Shown piece after piece: positions 50,086-60,602 of a stretch of DNA of 64,000 nt (position 1 is the first letter of the stretch; each line of letters opens with the position of its first letter). Origin of the DNA: Histoplasma ohiense (taxonomy: Eukaryota > Ascomycota > Eurotiomycetes > Onygenales > Ajellomycetaceae); NCBI GenBank assembly GCA_017607445.1, contig JAEVHH010000006.1:868001-932000 (forward strand). The letters run 5' to 3'. The notes below the pieces were generated by a model that did not search any database, was not told the origin of the DNA, and saw nothing but the letters and a program-made list of their open reading frames with translations. Made by a program: the position numbers and the translations under genes.

Positions 50086-51231
50086 TGGGTAGTGTCCCCT
50101 AGGCATTAGGCAGTGACTTGTCCTTTATTGCTATGATCATGGGTTCTGAGAGGAATGGCCGTAAGAACAAGTCAAGGATGATCAGATGGAAGCTCTGAAA
50201 GTCACGAGGTGAGACTAGAAAGGGGGGGGGGGCGGTTATTGCCTGTTTTCCAAGTGTACATTCCAATATAGCCAATATTTTTTATCAATTGTTGTGTTGT
50301 GCTGTCCATACGTTCTCCGTGCCCACGTTATTTATCTATGTGCCACCCGATGTTTGGAGCGTAAGAACGTAGCCAACTATTTAACTACTAAACAAAACCC
50401 TTGTGCAGATTTTTTTTTCAGCCTTTCGAAGAATGAATTAAAGAGCAGATGCTGGAAAAAAATTCAGATTAATCGCCTTGCTTTTAACTTCGCTTCTCTA
50501 ATGCAAAACCCTTTTCACACCTTCTCTTCGCCAACATTGATTTTGTGCTGATGTTGGAAGATTCAGTCAGCACTTCTACCTGTGCATTTTGACTTAGCAG
50601 AATACAATTAATTCGTTCAACTGAGCCCTTGTGTAGCTTGGCCATCCCATTGACTACTGAGGTATCTGAGAAAAAAAATATATATATTAGAAAAAGATAA
50701 CTAGAGTATGACTTTTAGATTCAATTGACTAGTTACTGATATATTATACTGTGATTATATGAGTGGAAGAAAATAGATAACTATTGCATGATATATATAT
50801 ATATATATAGGATCGTTTTTATAGGAGAATAGAAACAAAAGAAGAGGACAGAGAGAAGAGATAGTAGAGGGTGATGAGGATCTTCCAATCATGATTCGCT
50901 TGCTACCTCTCACTCTACAGCTGATTGACCAAAGGTTGGCCTACATTAATTCTAAATGGGAATAGCCGGTGTTCTCAAATAATTTTGTTCGCGTTGATTA
51001 CCATTCTGTCGCGATCGAATAGAATTAATCTCCACCCAGTTCATTGCTCGGCGGCTCTATTTGTTCTTTCATTCACATACTGCATCAAAGCCAAGCCGGA
51101 TCAACCCTTTGGCCATAATCCTCTCTTTGATTATATATACCAGCATTCATTCCCAGCAAGCTATTCTCTCTTGCAATATCATACATCATAACCTGCTAAC
51201 AATTCTGTAGTTTGCTTCCCATTCATCATAT
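50086..51231. other. Intergenic before the kinase island
   Basis: 3' flank of the aminopeptidase, an (AT)n run near 50,790-50,808, and sequence that becomes AT-rich. No gene is recognised. Confidence 0.5.
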
Positions 51232-53305
51232 ATGGCTGAGCTTTCGGACCACAATTGCGATATCATCGCAAACCATCCTCTAAGCGACTCACTATACCAA
51301 TTACAAGCTCTACTTCAAGAGGCAGAACAAAAATATAATGACACTACTAACCCTCAGAACAAAATTTGCCAACAGGCAATATCAAAACTCCTTACCAGCT
51401 TGATGAGGAAGAGAGCTGCATTCAAACTTGGCTCATGAACCAGCAATGAAAACCTTGCATCCGATCTCATTAGTTTATTCAAGTGTCTCCAACAAAACCA
51501 CCTCACCTACAACCACTGCCGAGCGTTGGCGCGGCTCATCATTCAAAAAGACCTGGACATCAATGTCTGGAACTCTGTCCTTAGTCTTATTGACACCATC
51601 ACACAAGTCACCACTCCTCCGCGCCTCATATCATCAATTCAGCAGACGCCCTGGTTGCGCAACACTAGCAGTTTCATCAATTCTACAGAATATCAAAAGC
51701 ATATAGACTTTGTGCTAAAGGAGAAGCTTGGAGAGATACACATCAACATTTCTGAGTTCTTTGATGTGTACTTTGGAAACATTCCACAACTCACTGCAGC
51801 TTCACAAGTGGTGTTGAAAGAGTGCAAGAGGAAAGACAATCAACTTTATAGTGAAGAGAACAGCTGATGAGACTGGTCTGAACTTGCAGTAGAAAAAGAT
51901 GTTCTGAAATGACTGGCTAACATCATTGCTGAGCTTGTATGATTAGTCAAAGCACAAAAGCTGTTCTGAAAGATCAACTGCAGATCTCTTGCATAGCCAA
52001 GCCAGTCACTACAGAGATCTGTTGTGAAGAGAAAGCTCAATATCAGCTTTGTCAATGATCTGATGATCACAGAGAATTTCAGATGTCACTGATTGCAGAT
52101 TCTGATGTCAGAGAAGCTGAAGAATGATCTGAAATATGACAGAAAATTCAGTGCATGATTTGATCTTGACAGATATACTTGAAAGATTCTTGCTGTGTGT
52201 AACGGGCGTACTTCGATTAACGATTTGGTACTATCCTAATTACAGATTACGAATTGATTAAGGAAAGAAAGAGAAAAGAAATCAGAAGAAAAGGTCGTAC
52301 GAAGGGGGTTCTTATAGAAGGAAGTTCGGGGCGGAATAATATCAGAGGCCGCTCCACAGTGGAGCGCGGAGCGGAAGAACGTTAAGGGCTACGCGGAAGA
52401 ATCGTTAGAAACTACGCGAGCGCGGAGCACGGAGCGGAAGAACATCGAGGGTTACGCGAGGTCGCAATGACAGGAGTTGGTTGCGTAAGTTAATTGCTAA
52501 CGGGTGCTAACCCGTCACACTGTGCAGAACATTTATTGTTTTGTGCTTGAGTTCATCCTTTGTGAGTCATTTCTGCAACTATGGAACTTTGATCATCTGG
52601 ACAGAATTGCATTGAAGAAGTTCAATATCAATCAGAATGATCTTCAATTTGTTTCTGTTGTCCTTGGATTTCTTCTGATGAGCTGAGAGCAACTTGGGTT
52701 TGATCCCACCATCATTGTGATCAGAATCAAATGGTATATTGAGATTGAGAAAGACAGTATGAGGGAACAGCTGATCATTGACAGAATTGTTGAGCAAGCA
52801 CACTGTGTCACTGGGCAAGCCACAACCTGCTGGAAGGCATACTGTGAGACAGACAAATCACATTCACCACTAGTTGTCAAGAACTCCTGGCAGTATTCAG
52901 AACATATCAAGAAAGAAGAATTGTTGCAAGAAGCAATGATGAAAGAGGTCAAGAATGTTGCAAGATACTATCACCACAAAACCATTCACATTGACAGCAA
53001 GGATGATGATGTCTTGGCTATCCGAAAGGGCCTCAATATTCCGACGAAAGATGGGAAGGGTGGCTTTAAGGCAACAGTGCAGTGTAGTAGGTCTCAAAGA
53101 AAACAAAAGAACCAGGGCAGCTCCACCAGCCAGAAGCAATCTTCTGACTGCATGGACACAGCATTTCCTCCTCCCCCAAGTAAACATACCCTGGGTAGTC
53201 AAGCTCTCCGTCCAAATCTGCAGACGGCTCAGCCCTATTCAATTGAGTTCACCGCCGCATCGTTATCTGGGATTACGGGAAACCAATCTCTGAGAGTACA
53301 AGCCC
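51232..53305 (+). pseudogene. FunK1-type fungal kinase pseudogene
   Basis: The reading starts with MAELSDHNCDIIANHPLSDS and continues through segments typical of the Onygenales FunK1-like kinases (ARLIIQKDLDINVWNSVL, EFFDVYFGNIPQLTAASQVV), then GQATTCWKAY, PLVVKNSWQY and NVARYYHHKTI in the kinase domain, and a remnant of VHRRIVIWDYGKPI near 53,240-53,285. It cannot make a full protein: there are frameshifts between about 51,400 and 51,460, many in-frame stops between 51,866 and 52,190, a stop at 52,684-52,686, and a 322-bp solo LTR inserted at 52,198. Many stops are TGA or TAG where the family would have CGA, TGG or CAG, as C-to-T decay would produce. The kinase catalytic loop region is missing. 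Confidence 0.85.
52198..52519. mobile_element. Solo LTR (322 bp) with 5-bp target duplication
   Basis: The element starts TGTAACGGG and ends CCCGTCACA, imperfect inverted ends of the TG..CA type, and is flanked on both sides by CTGTG (52,193-52,197 and 52,520-52,524). Inside are a hairpin GCTCCAC-A-GTGGAGC at 52,351-52,365 and two imperfect ~32-bp direct copies beginning near 52,364 and 52,427. CpG is plentiful, unlike the surrounding pseudogene. No internal retrotransposon sequence or second LTR is present, so it fits a solo LTR left by recombination; a Ty3 or Ty1 family cannot be assigned. Confidence 0.88.
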
Positions 53306-53708
53306 AACCCATGAGAAGCATATGGCGGATGTCCTCAACACCATGGAGGAAAAGGAACAATTTCAAATCAATCCTTCTCAGAAATACAGGGACAGCAGAA
53401 CCTTGTGCTTTCTGAAGAACCTTGTATATTTCTGCTTCATATGAGACTTTTTGCCATAGCCTAGATGTTGTCCCCTTTTCAATAAGAGTGTAGTCATATG
53501 TAGCACAAGTGATCTTGAAGGGTGCACCATATGATTCACAAGTCTCAAATGGTGTGCAGTTATGATCAAGGTCACAATTGAGCTGTTCTTTCAGTAGTTG
53601 CACAAGGTCGCTTGCATTGATAAAATGTTGATCATCATTCTGGCCTTGCTGGTGGAGAGAAATAGTAGAGGATTGATGATTCAATTTGCTTTTCAGTTGC
53701 AAACTCAA
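53300..53708 (-). pseudogene. Fragment of a second kinase, reverse orientation
   Basis: On the minus strand an open segment carries TLIEKGTTSRLWQKVSYEAEIYKVLQ and AQGSAVPVFLRRIDL..HGVEDIRHMLLMGW. This is the N-lobe of the fungal kinase-like family in which AVPVFLG..DL and RHMLLMGWGG normally precede the catalytic loop. The similarity ends at about 53,300, exactly where the plus-strand FunK1 remnant ends, so the two are joined tail to tail. No catalytic loop follows; it is a truncated copy. Confidence 0.75.
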
Positions 53709-54026
53709 TAAGCATTGCTGTGTGTTGGCTCTGGCTGCTCGATGTTCAGAAAGTGTATTAGTGATCTGTTATGGTGTCTTGCGGGATATAGCCTTGTAGC
53801 ATAGAAACTTTCTGGCAAAATTTATGAATTCGAATGATAGTAGAAGACGTTTTGTTCGGTGATTGTGAACATGGGCAAAGCTAAAATGAATTCTTGAGGT
53901 AAGAGCTGGGCCCACTGAGAAGATAATAGTATAACATCGGAAGCACCTTATTTCTACATGATGTAAACAACCTGCAACCAGCAAATCCTCAACAACTGTT
54001 GGGCAACATTGATTCATCCTCCCCTC

Positions 54027-55043
54027 TCACCACTTCATGCCAGAAAAAGCATTGCAGTCTTCATACAGCGATTTTAGAGTGCCATAGCTATCTATCCAGC
54101 ATTTGTTGATGATATCATCATAAAGTAGGCCGCTTGTTGCAGGGAGATTCTCTGGCTCGGGCCAGCAATCATGTTCAAAATAATCACAGTAGAAGACCCG
54201 CCATGCCGCAATAGAATAAATAATACACCCAAGACCAAGTATATCAACTCGTGACAATGGATCTTTCACGCAGACCTCTTCCATATCAGCATCCAATGCA
54301 TGCATTGTGGCGTTGGCAAAATCAACAACCTTCAAAGTGCCATTCTCAACAAGTATATTATTGGGCTTGACATCTTGATGGAGAACCTTTTGAGAGTAGA
54401 TATACCAGAAAGTCTCCACTAGCCATTGAATCCAGGTGGCGCGAATTGTTTCTGATGGCTTGTCATGGCTTTGAATATAGCATTCCAGATCTCCTTCCTT
54501 TGCATATGCCAACCTTATCGCACCGGTTACTTCGTCGTGGACGCCCAAGTATGAAATAATCCCTTTATGACTCCCCAGGCGCTCGTAGACCAGTCGTTCG
54601 TTAATGACCATATCGCGGTACATCTGATTGTATGGATCATTATTCGGAATGACCTTCGGGTGTTTCACAATGGTATCTTCGTCGATTTCACAGATGATTC
54701 CGGAAAACCCAATCGATATACATTTCGGTGGCTGCTTCACGTGCAAGATTATCTCACTGCCAGACTGTTCGACGGTTGGGCGGACAGCAGCGACATAGAT
54801 TGACTCTTCGGGTGATTTGGCATTCTATATAATCAAGTCAGAAGGCGGCAGTTGTAGCATTATTAGCTCACTGACATGCTGGAATTGTGCTTTTGTATGT
54901 CCAAGCTCAGCATCGTCGTTGAGAGTTGGTGTTGCTGTCGCGCCGCGGAATCGGGGTAGATAAATGCTCCTAATGAATTTAGAGATAAAACCCCAGAGCG
55001 ACGACCATATGTGCCAGCGGAAAGGACTACTAAGAGAGAGCAT
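54027..55043 (-). CDS. Small protein kinase-like protein (HQD/DFA variant)
   Basis: Two exons: 55043-54876 and 54824-54027, intron GTCAGT..TATAG of 51 bp; 321 residues. After ~95 residues with little similarity comes a compact kinase fold: a loop-like IGFSGIICEID, a candidate beta-3 Lys in TIVKHPK, a catalytic loop VLHQDVKPNNILV, and VVDFANAT in place of DFG. The catalytic Asp, Lys and Asn residues are present, but HRD is HQD and DFG is DFA, so activity is possible but not assured. The family (Ser/Thr kinase-like, expanded in Onygenales and Aspergillus) is poorly characterised. The frame is uninterrupted and CpG content is normal, in contrast to the decayed kinases next door. Confidence 0.8.
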
Positions 55044-56137
55044 AGATGATCTTCCAGTATCCTTTGACGGTCTCTGCTATGGTCAAAGACCAAGGGAAGG
55101 AAGGAGGATGGTAGTGAGAACCAGCAGAATTTCAATCTAACCAGTATCAAACTGTCAAGAGAGATCACGTGATCTTTCTCGCGCCTCAGCCTATTTTCTT
55201 AACTCTTCCGCTCTAACGTAGAGAGCCTTGTAATCCTTATCAGCCATTAGAGAGGGATACATGAATTATATCAAAAGCAACATGGGTACGAGGAATTTAG
55301 TGGCATAGGATAGGTGATAATCCTGGAGTGGTGGGGAGAAGCGAAATAATGCCAATCTTGCCCAAAATAACACGGATCATTGCCCGTCACCCGTCAGTAG
55401 ACGCGAGTCAAGACAACTAACTGTTGACGAGAAGCGAGAAGGCGAGCTCCCCCATCAATGCTTAAAATCAAGTTAGTAAGTAGGTTGGTAGGAACCACCC
55501 TTTACGCTGACCAAACACTTTAGGGATTGGCTGGTGTGTTTATAGAGGTGGGAAGCTGGAGGGCTCGGTTTTCCTGTATCATATGACTCGTTTCAATATC
55601 TCCCATTTCTAAGAAATGGCCACGGTGGCTCTAGGTGTCTCGCATCTGGTCGTGAGAAGGGATGTGGGACTACGGCTCGTGAACAAGAACAAGTCTTGAA
55701 GAGTACACAAGTTAGAACAAAATCCGTCGAGCTGCAGCAATGCCGCTGATATCCCTGCATGGCAGGAATAACTCGGTTCCCCGGCGCTTTGTTCGTACGG
55801 AATTTATTTATTCTATCGCTCTTCAAGTTCTTGGGCTAGTATTTGTTAAAACAGCTTTTCTGGACAAAGCCGAAGAGAATGAGGAAAAAATATTTTCAAC
55901 AAACAAACGCCATTGGAGGAGCGCCCTTGATCTGAATATGTGACACGAGGGGCCTAAACTGGATTGTTGCTCTTCAGAATTGCCTGAGCGCTTCAGGTGG
56001 ACTGAAACCTACTGGCAGGGGACTGCGAAACGATTTCAGATAACGAACAATTATATACAATGACTAGTGTGTTCCAGCTGTGTCCAGCACATGACCATTT
56101 AAATGATACTTGAAAGTAGTTTTTAATATTGAAAAAG
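55044..56137. other. Intergenic between kinase and cyclase genes
   Basis: No recognisable gene. It contains the promoter of the small kinase (from 55,044) and the 3' flank of the cyclase gene. Confidence 0.5.
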
Positions 56138-58159
56138 TTATAATAGTTTGTGAGACCCAGACAGTTTCCTTTCATATCTTCCTAGAGCCATGATAGGGAA
56201 ATAGTGCCTGTAGTAATCATATTCCATATATAAATGGCCTGGAAATCCAGTTGCCGTATACCTTTCAAGAGGCCATGTTGCTCTGCTCTCATCCGCGTAC
56301 TTCACCTGGTTCTGGACGAGATAGGAAACACCCCTTTGAATCACTTCATCAGTTGGTGACAAGTAATTCAGGAGCGCCATAGTAACCCACGCCGACTGCG
56401 AAGCTGTCGGTTGCCCGCATCCAGCCAATTGAGCATTGTTATACGACTCGGGCCCTTCTCCCCAGCCACCGTTGGGGTGTTGACGAGCCTTTAGCCACTC
56501 CGATGCTCGATCCACTGCGCTAACAATATTGCTGTTGCTCTTGCCGTCACCTTTAGAAAGGCTGGACCGGTCATAGTAGTATGCAAGGCCACACAAGACA
56601 TTGCTTGTACCATAGAGGTAGTTAACTCCCCATCTCCCCCACCATGACCCATTGTTCTCTTGACAGCCGAGAAGGTAAGCAATGGCGAGCTGAGATGAAG
56701 CTCGCAGCCGGTTTTCCAGCTGGCCGTCCAATGAATATCCGTGTCGGCCAGCCATCATCATCCCGAAGCACTCTATAATTCTACCGGTAACATCCGGGGT
56801 GCTTGGGTCGCAAAGACTGTCCATGTCGCTGAAGGGGATCTTGTTGAGAAAGAATTTGTCGTTGTTCCAGTCAAATGCTCCCCAACCCCCGTCTCTATTC
56901 TGCATACCGAGGATCCATTGTGCCGCACGTCTAACGCAGCCCGATATCAAATGCGCAGGATTGCTTTTAATCAGGGCCATGATTACAGCCGCAGTGTCAT
57001 CAACATCCGGATAAAGTGTGTTGAATTCTTCAAAACAAAACCCGCCAGTTGCTAGTTTAGGTCGTAGCACTCGCCAATCTCCACGGTGTGAAGCCACTTC
57101 GTGATGCATGAGCCAGTCAATCGCCTGAGTGGGGCTGATAATTCCTGTACTCGGAGCAGAGTCGCTGAGTGCAATACTCATCAATGCTGTATCCCATACG
57201 TGAGAAACTGTGACTTGTGCTCTCATCCCCGTCACATCATGGAGGACAAAACTTTTCACAGCAGCGATGCCACGCCGCAGCACGGGATGATCTAGCGAGT
57301 ACCCTTCGAGTGAGAGCGCCCAGATGTTGTTGTGTTGAGGAGGCCAGTATCCTGCCCATTCGCCAGACTGTTCTTGATGGTCGAGTATCCAGTTGATAAT
57401 ATTCCTGCGAGAGAGGTTTCGAAGGGGCGAGTTGAAGCATCGACCAAGAAAACGGAGTCCATGATCTGCACTAGTGAAGAAAATGCCAGCATAATCTCCA
57501 AGCCTCCACATCCTGCTCAGAGGCGTCGTATAGCAAAAGTCCCTTGGAATATCTTTGGTCCACAGCTCGTCTAAGAAGTCATTTTCAGCATGACGCCCGT
57601 TTGGTAGGCTGTGCAACGGTTCGTGGTGCCTGATTAAGAGCAACGGGACGCAAGTAGCCCGAGCCCATGAAGAGAGGTTGTAGATATTCACGGGAAACAG
57701 GGTAGGCAGCAAAATCAGCTCAGCAGGCAGAGGTGGTACGGCGCTCCAGGGAATCAGGCCAAATGAGGCCAAAAATACGCGGGTGAACATCCTCGTGGCA
57801 GGTAATGAGCCGGCCTTTATTATCGATATACGTGCCGCCGCCATGCGAGGTTCCTCTGGGGAAACCCCCAAGATTTTGAGGGCAAGGTAGGTCTCTGTGG
57901 TGGTTGATACGTCTCCCCCAAGACCAGGCCCCAAGCCCCATGAGCCGTCTTCATTCTGTTGGGAGAACAGCCATCGACTCAGTCCTTCGATTTCGGTGGG
58001 ATCCAATGGCAGGCCAATTTGTTGTTGTAGAAAAACGTATTGAGCAGTGAATGTGGCGTTGGAATGTACCTCTCCGCACCAAGCCCCATCCGCCCTTTGC
58101 AGATCCAAGGAATGACCGACAGCTAATCTTAGGGCTTTCTGAACTTCTGCTAATAACAT
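56138..58159 (-). CDS. Squalene-hopene cyclase-type triterpene cyclase (class II)
   Basis: A single exon of 673 residues, the normal length for the family. The start at 58,159 is the first in-frame ATG; the frame stays open upstream only through a TTG. The catalytic acid motif is DVDDTA at 385-390 (DxDD, the hopene-cyclase form) rather than the DCTAE of oxidosqualene cyclases. QW-type repeats appear at about 21, 67, 419, 499 and 559 (for example QRADGAWCG, QQNEDGSWG, QNRDGGWGAF, NGGWGEGP). The expected reaction is protonation and polycyclisation of squalene, at the ER or another membrane. It is divergent from a P450 at 60,603 and near a second P450, suggesting that the scaffold is oxygenated afterwards. 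Hopene, hopanol or another skeleton cannot be told from these residues. Confidence 0.94.
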   Translation of the reverse strand: MLLAEVQKALRLAVGHSLDLQRADGAWCGEVHSNATFTAQYVFLQQQIGLPLDPTEIEGLSRWLFSQQNEDGSWGLGPGLGGDVSTTTETYLALKILGVSPEEPRMAAARISIIKAGSLPATRMFTRVFLASFGLIPWSAVPPLPAELILLPTLFPVNIYNLSSWARATCVPLLLIRHHEPLHSLPNGRHAENDFLDELWTKDIPRDFCYTTPLSRMWRLGDYAGIFFTSADHGLRFLGRCFNSPLRNLSRRNIINWILDHQEQSGEWAGYWPPQHNNIWALSLEGYSLDHPVLRRGIAAVKSFVLHDVTGMRAQVTVSHVWDTALMSIALSDSAPSTGIISPTQAIDWLMHHEVASHRGDWRVLRPKLATGGFCFEEFNTLYPDVDDTAAVIMALIKSNPAHLISGCVRRAAQWILGMQNRDGGWGAFDWNNDKFFLNKIPFSDMDSLCDPSTPDVTGRIIECFGMMMAGRHGYSLDGQLENRLRASSQLAIAYLLGCQENNGSWWGRWGVNYLYGTSNVLCGLAYYYDRSSLSKGDGKSNSNIVSAVDRASEWLKARQHPNGGWGEGPESYNNAQLAGCGQPTASQSAWVTMALLNYLSPTDEVIQRGVSYLVQNQVKYADESRATWPLERYTATGFPGHLYMEYDYYRHYFPIMALGRYERKLSGSHKLL

Positions 58160-60602
58160 CGCGCTGAAGCGTTGTGTTGAGCTATGGCTATGGGGCCAGC
58201 GTAAAAAAGAAGATAAAAACAATCAGGATTAGGGATTCAACGACCGGATTTGCGGGGTGACCCTATATATGTTTGTCTGATGAAGATAGAAGCCGAAGCT
58301 GAAAGAGACAATATAATTCAAATACTGCCAGAGGCTAGGTGCTGCTGTTGAGCAGCTTCTCTGCCCATGCGAAGCAATAGTCTTGGTGACCCCAGAGAGG
58401 ACGCCATCTGGGCCATCACGTCTCACCATTACCTTGAAAAGATGCTCACAACGGCCCATTGAGATCTGATGCCCTGGTTTGAAATTAGATATTCCCCTTG
58501 CCTTCGCCCCCGAGTCACTTCCATCCATCGATACCAAGTGGCTGAGTTGGAGACCCCTTTCAACAGGGGCTTCAAACATTGATTGCTGAAAGGCTGCGTA
58601 AGGCTGTCTTCTTGGCTTTCCCGTTCCGAAGCTTGCTTCTATTTTTGTAAATCTCAGCAGCCTGTTTGTTCCCTTTGGGTAGCATTTCAGTTCAAATCCG
58701 AGCTTTGTAACACGGCGTAAAGGTTGACACTCCTCTGAACACCGTGAGCAACGAGCGGTCGATCCTGCCGCTTCTGCAGTCTGTAGATTGGTTCAAGGAT
58801 ATGTTAGTTCCAGTCGGCGGGAAAAATTCCCTGAAGAGCAGTTAGCTTACAGAGTAATATTGTTGCTAATATATCCGATTTCTCCATATTAACCCCGAGC
58901 TCTTGGGATTAGCTTATTTGGAGGAGTTGTCGTCAGTCAAACAAATCAACATCCCTGTGCATAGTGCGGGTCAGACTGGCGTTTGCCAATACTTCAGGGT
59001 CCTAACGGCGTGGAGTTACGCAGGTATGCCGCGGTATTCTCATTACGGAGGATTTATTTAGATCCTAGTACTCTGTAGTTTACCAAAATATTGAGGGATT
59101 TGTCATGAATTTTTTATTTATTTATTATTTAAAATTTTTTTTCTTCTTTTTTTCAATTTGGGCAGTTGATCAATGATTCAGAAATGATTTCTTGGAAGCC
59201 AGAAAAGTGAAAATGAATACAGTCTATTAATCATATTATTATATCTCACTTCTGCTGTTCTGAGAAATGAAAAAATGCCCGAACTGGATAATGTCCGAAT
59301 ACTGAATTGATTGTCTTAACTCTGATAATTAGTTACACAATAAAAAGGTAGTATTTATCGGGAAGGACGGGTGACCGAGGCCGATATCATCTCCGACAAA
59401 TATTCCGAGACGATAAGCCACTAGTAATCGTTCAGCCATATTTAGAGTTCTACTAAAGTGTCAAGCATTAAGTTTAAATGCTTTTCAAACTAAACATTTA
59501 GTCTACTAAACTGCCCGAGAAAGGGTTTGTTGAAGCGTTAATGTTAACTAATTGATTGGTTACAATACTACTAATTGTTATACATCATCTCTCTTGCATC
59601 ACTATATCTCAACACAAGGAATTTTTTTACAATAGAAAATTAAATGCGGGAGATGTATATATTTTCAATTCCCTAGGCTTCCAGAAATCATTTCTGAACC
59701 CTTGATCATCTATAGAAAATTGAAATGTGAAAAGAGAGAGTCACTGCAATATCTCAATACACTAATGAAAATACCAGTGCAATACCTCATTTCTACGCTT
59801 GTGATGATGAGCATGAAAAGCAGCCATATAGATATTAATGTTATCTAGTTAGTACAATCTCCGTGGCTGCGGAGGGGTTCAAACTTAATGCCCCCACCAA
59901 TGTAACCAAAATGCTGAGCATACCAGAGTATCTCCGGGGACGAGGTTCCGAAACCTGACTGCAGGGAGGGGCGGAGTTCATCCTCAGTCAGCCGATTACA
60001 AGGTGCAGACAGAGAATAAGCCAGGGCAATACAGCGTAGTGCCAGTAGCAGACCCATACTGGCTCTAGTACACCGAAAGAGAGGCTGGACAATTCATAAC
60101 CCGGTGGATGAGAGTTCTGGGATTGTCTGGACACAGTCCTTGTTGATAGCCCTGGAAAGAAGTGAATCAAATAAAAGGGCAATTCCAGAAATAGAAATGA
60201 AAGGTCATCTCATCGTTTAAAATAGTGCCTTGGAAATCAATATGTTGAATTAACATAGATTGCCCGGGCAGCAAGGAGGGATCTTTTCCAAAAGTTTATA
60301 GTGGGTAGCTCTGTAGCTAAATCGAAGACTTCCTTAAATATAAATATCATAATTAAGCTCTGCTTGACTCATGGTTCCCTCTGATTTGTTCGAAAAGTCG
60401 ACCAGCATTGATTTTGATATTTTGCTGTTGCCAGGCAGACCCGAGTCGATTAGTGCTTCGATAGTTTCAGTCGGCTTTTCTTTCTTTCATTCATTCATTC
60501 ATTCATTCCGATATTGATACTTCAGTCAGCGCAGACATAACTTCCCTCCTCCTTCTTCAAAAGCCAGTGCTCAACGGCCTCTTCCATTACCTTGCAGCCA
60601 AA
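58160..60602. promoter_or_regulatory. 2.4-kb divergent interval inside the terpenoid cluster
   Basis: It separates the head-to-head cyclase and P450 genes. The middle (59,040-59,800) is AT-rich. A minus-strand open frame at 59,845-60,057 (70 codons; LTEDELRPSLQSGFGT..) continues in another frame to 60,182 and might be a decayed gene fragment; I do not recognise it. An (ATTC)n run lies at about 60,486-60,510, near the P450 leader. Confidence 0.5.
60486..60510. repeat. (ATTC)n microsatellite
   Basis: About five tetranucleotide units roughly 95 bp before the P450 start codon. Confidence 0.9.

Noticed and set aside
58229..58579. 116-codon minus-strand frame just upstream of the cyclase
   Set aside because: No domain; most likely leader or promoter sequence of the cyclase gene.
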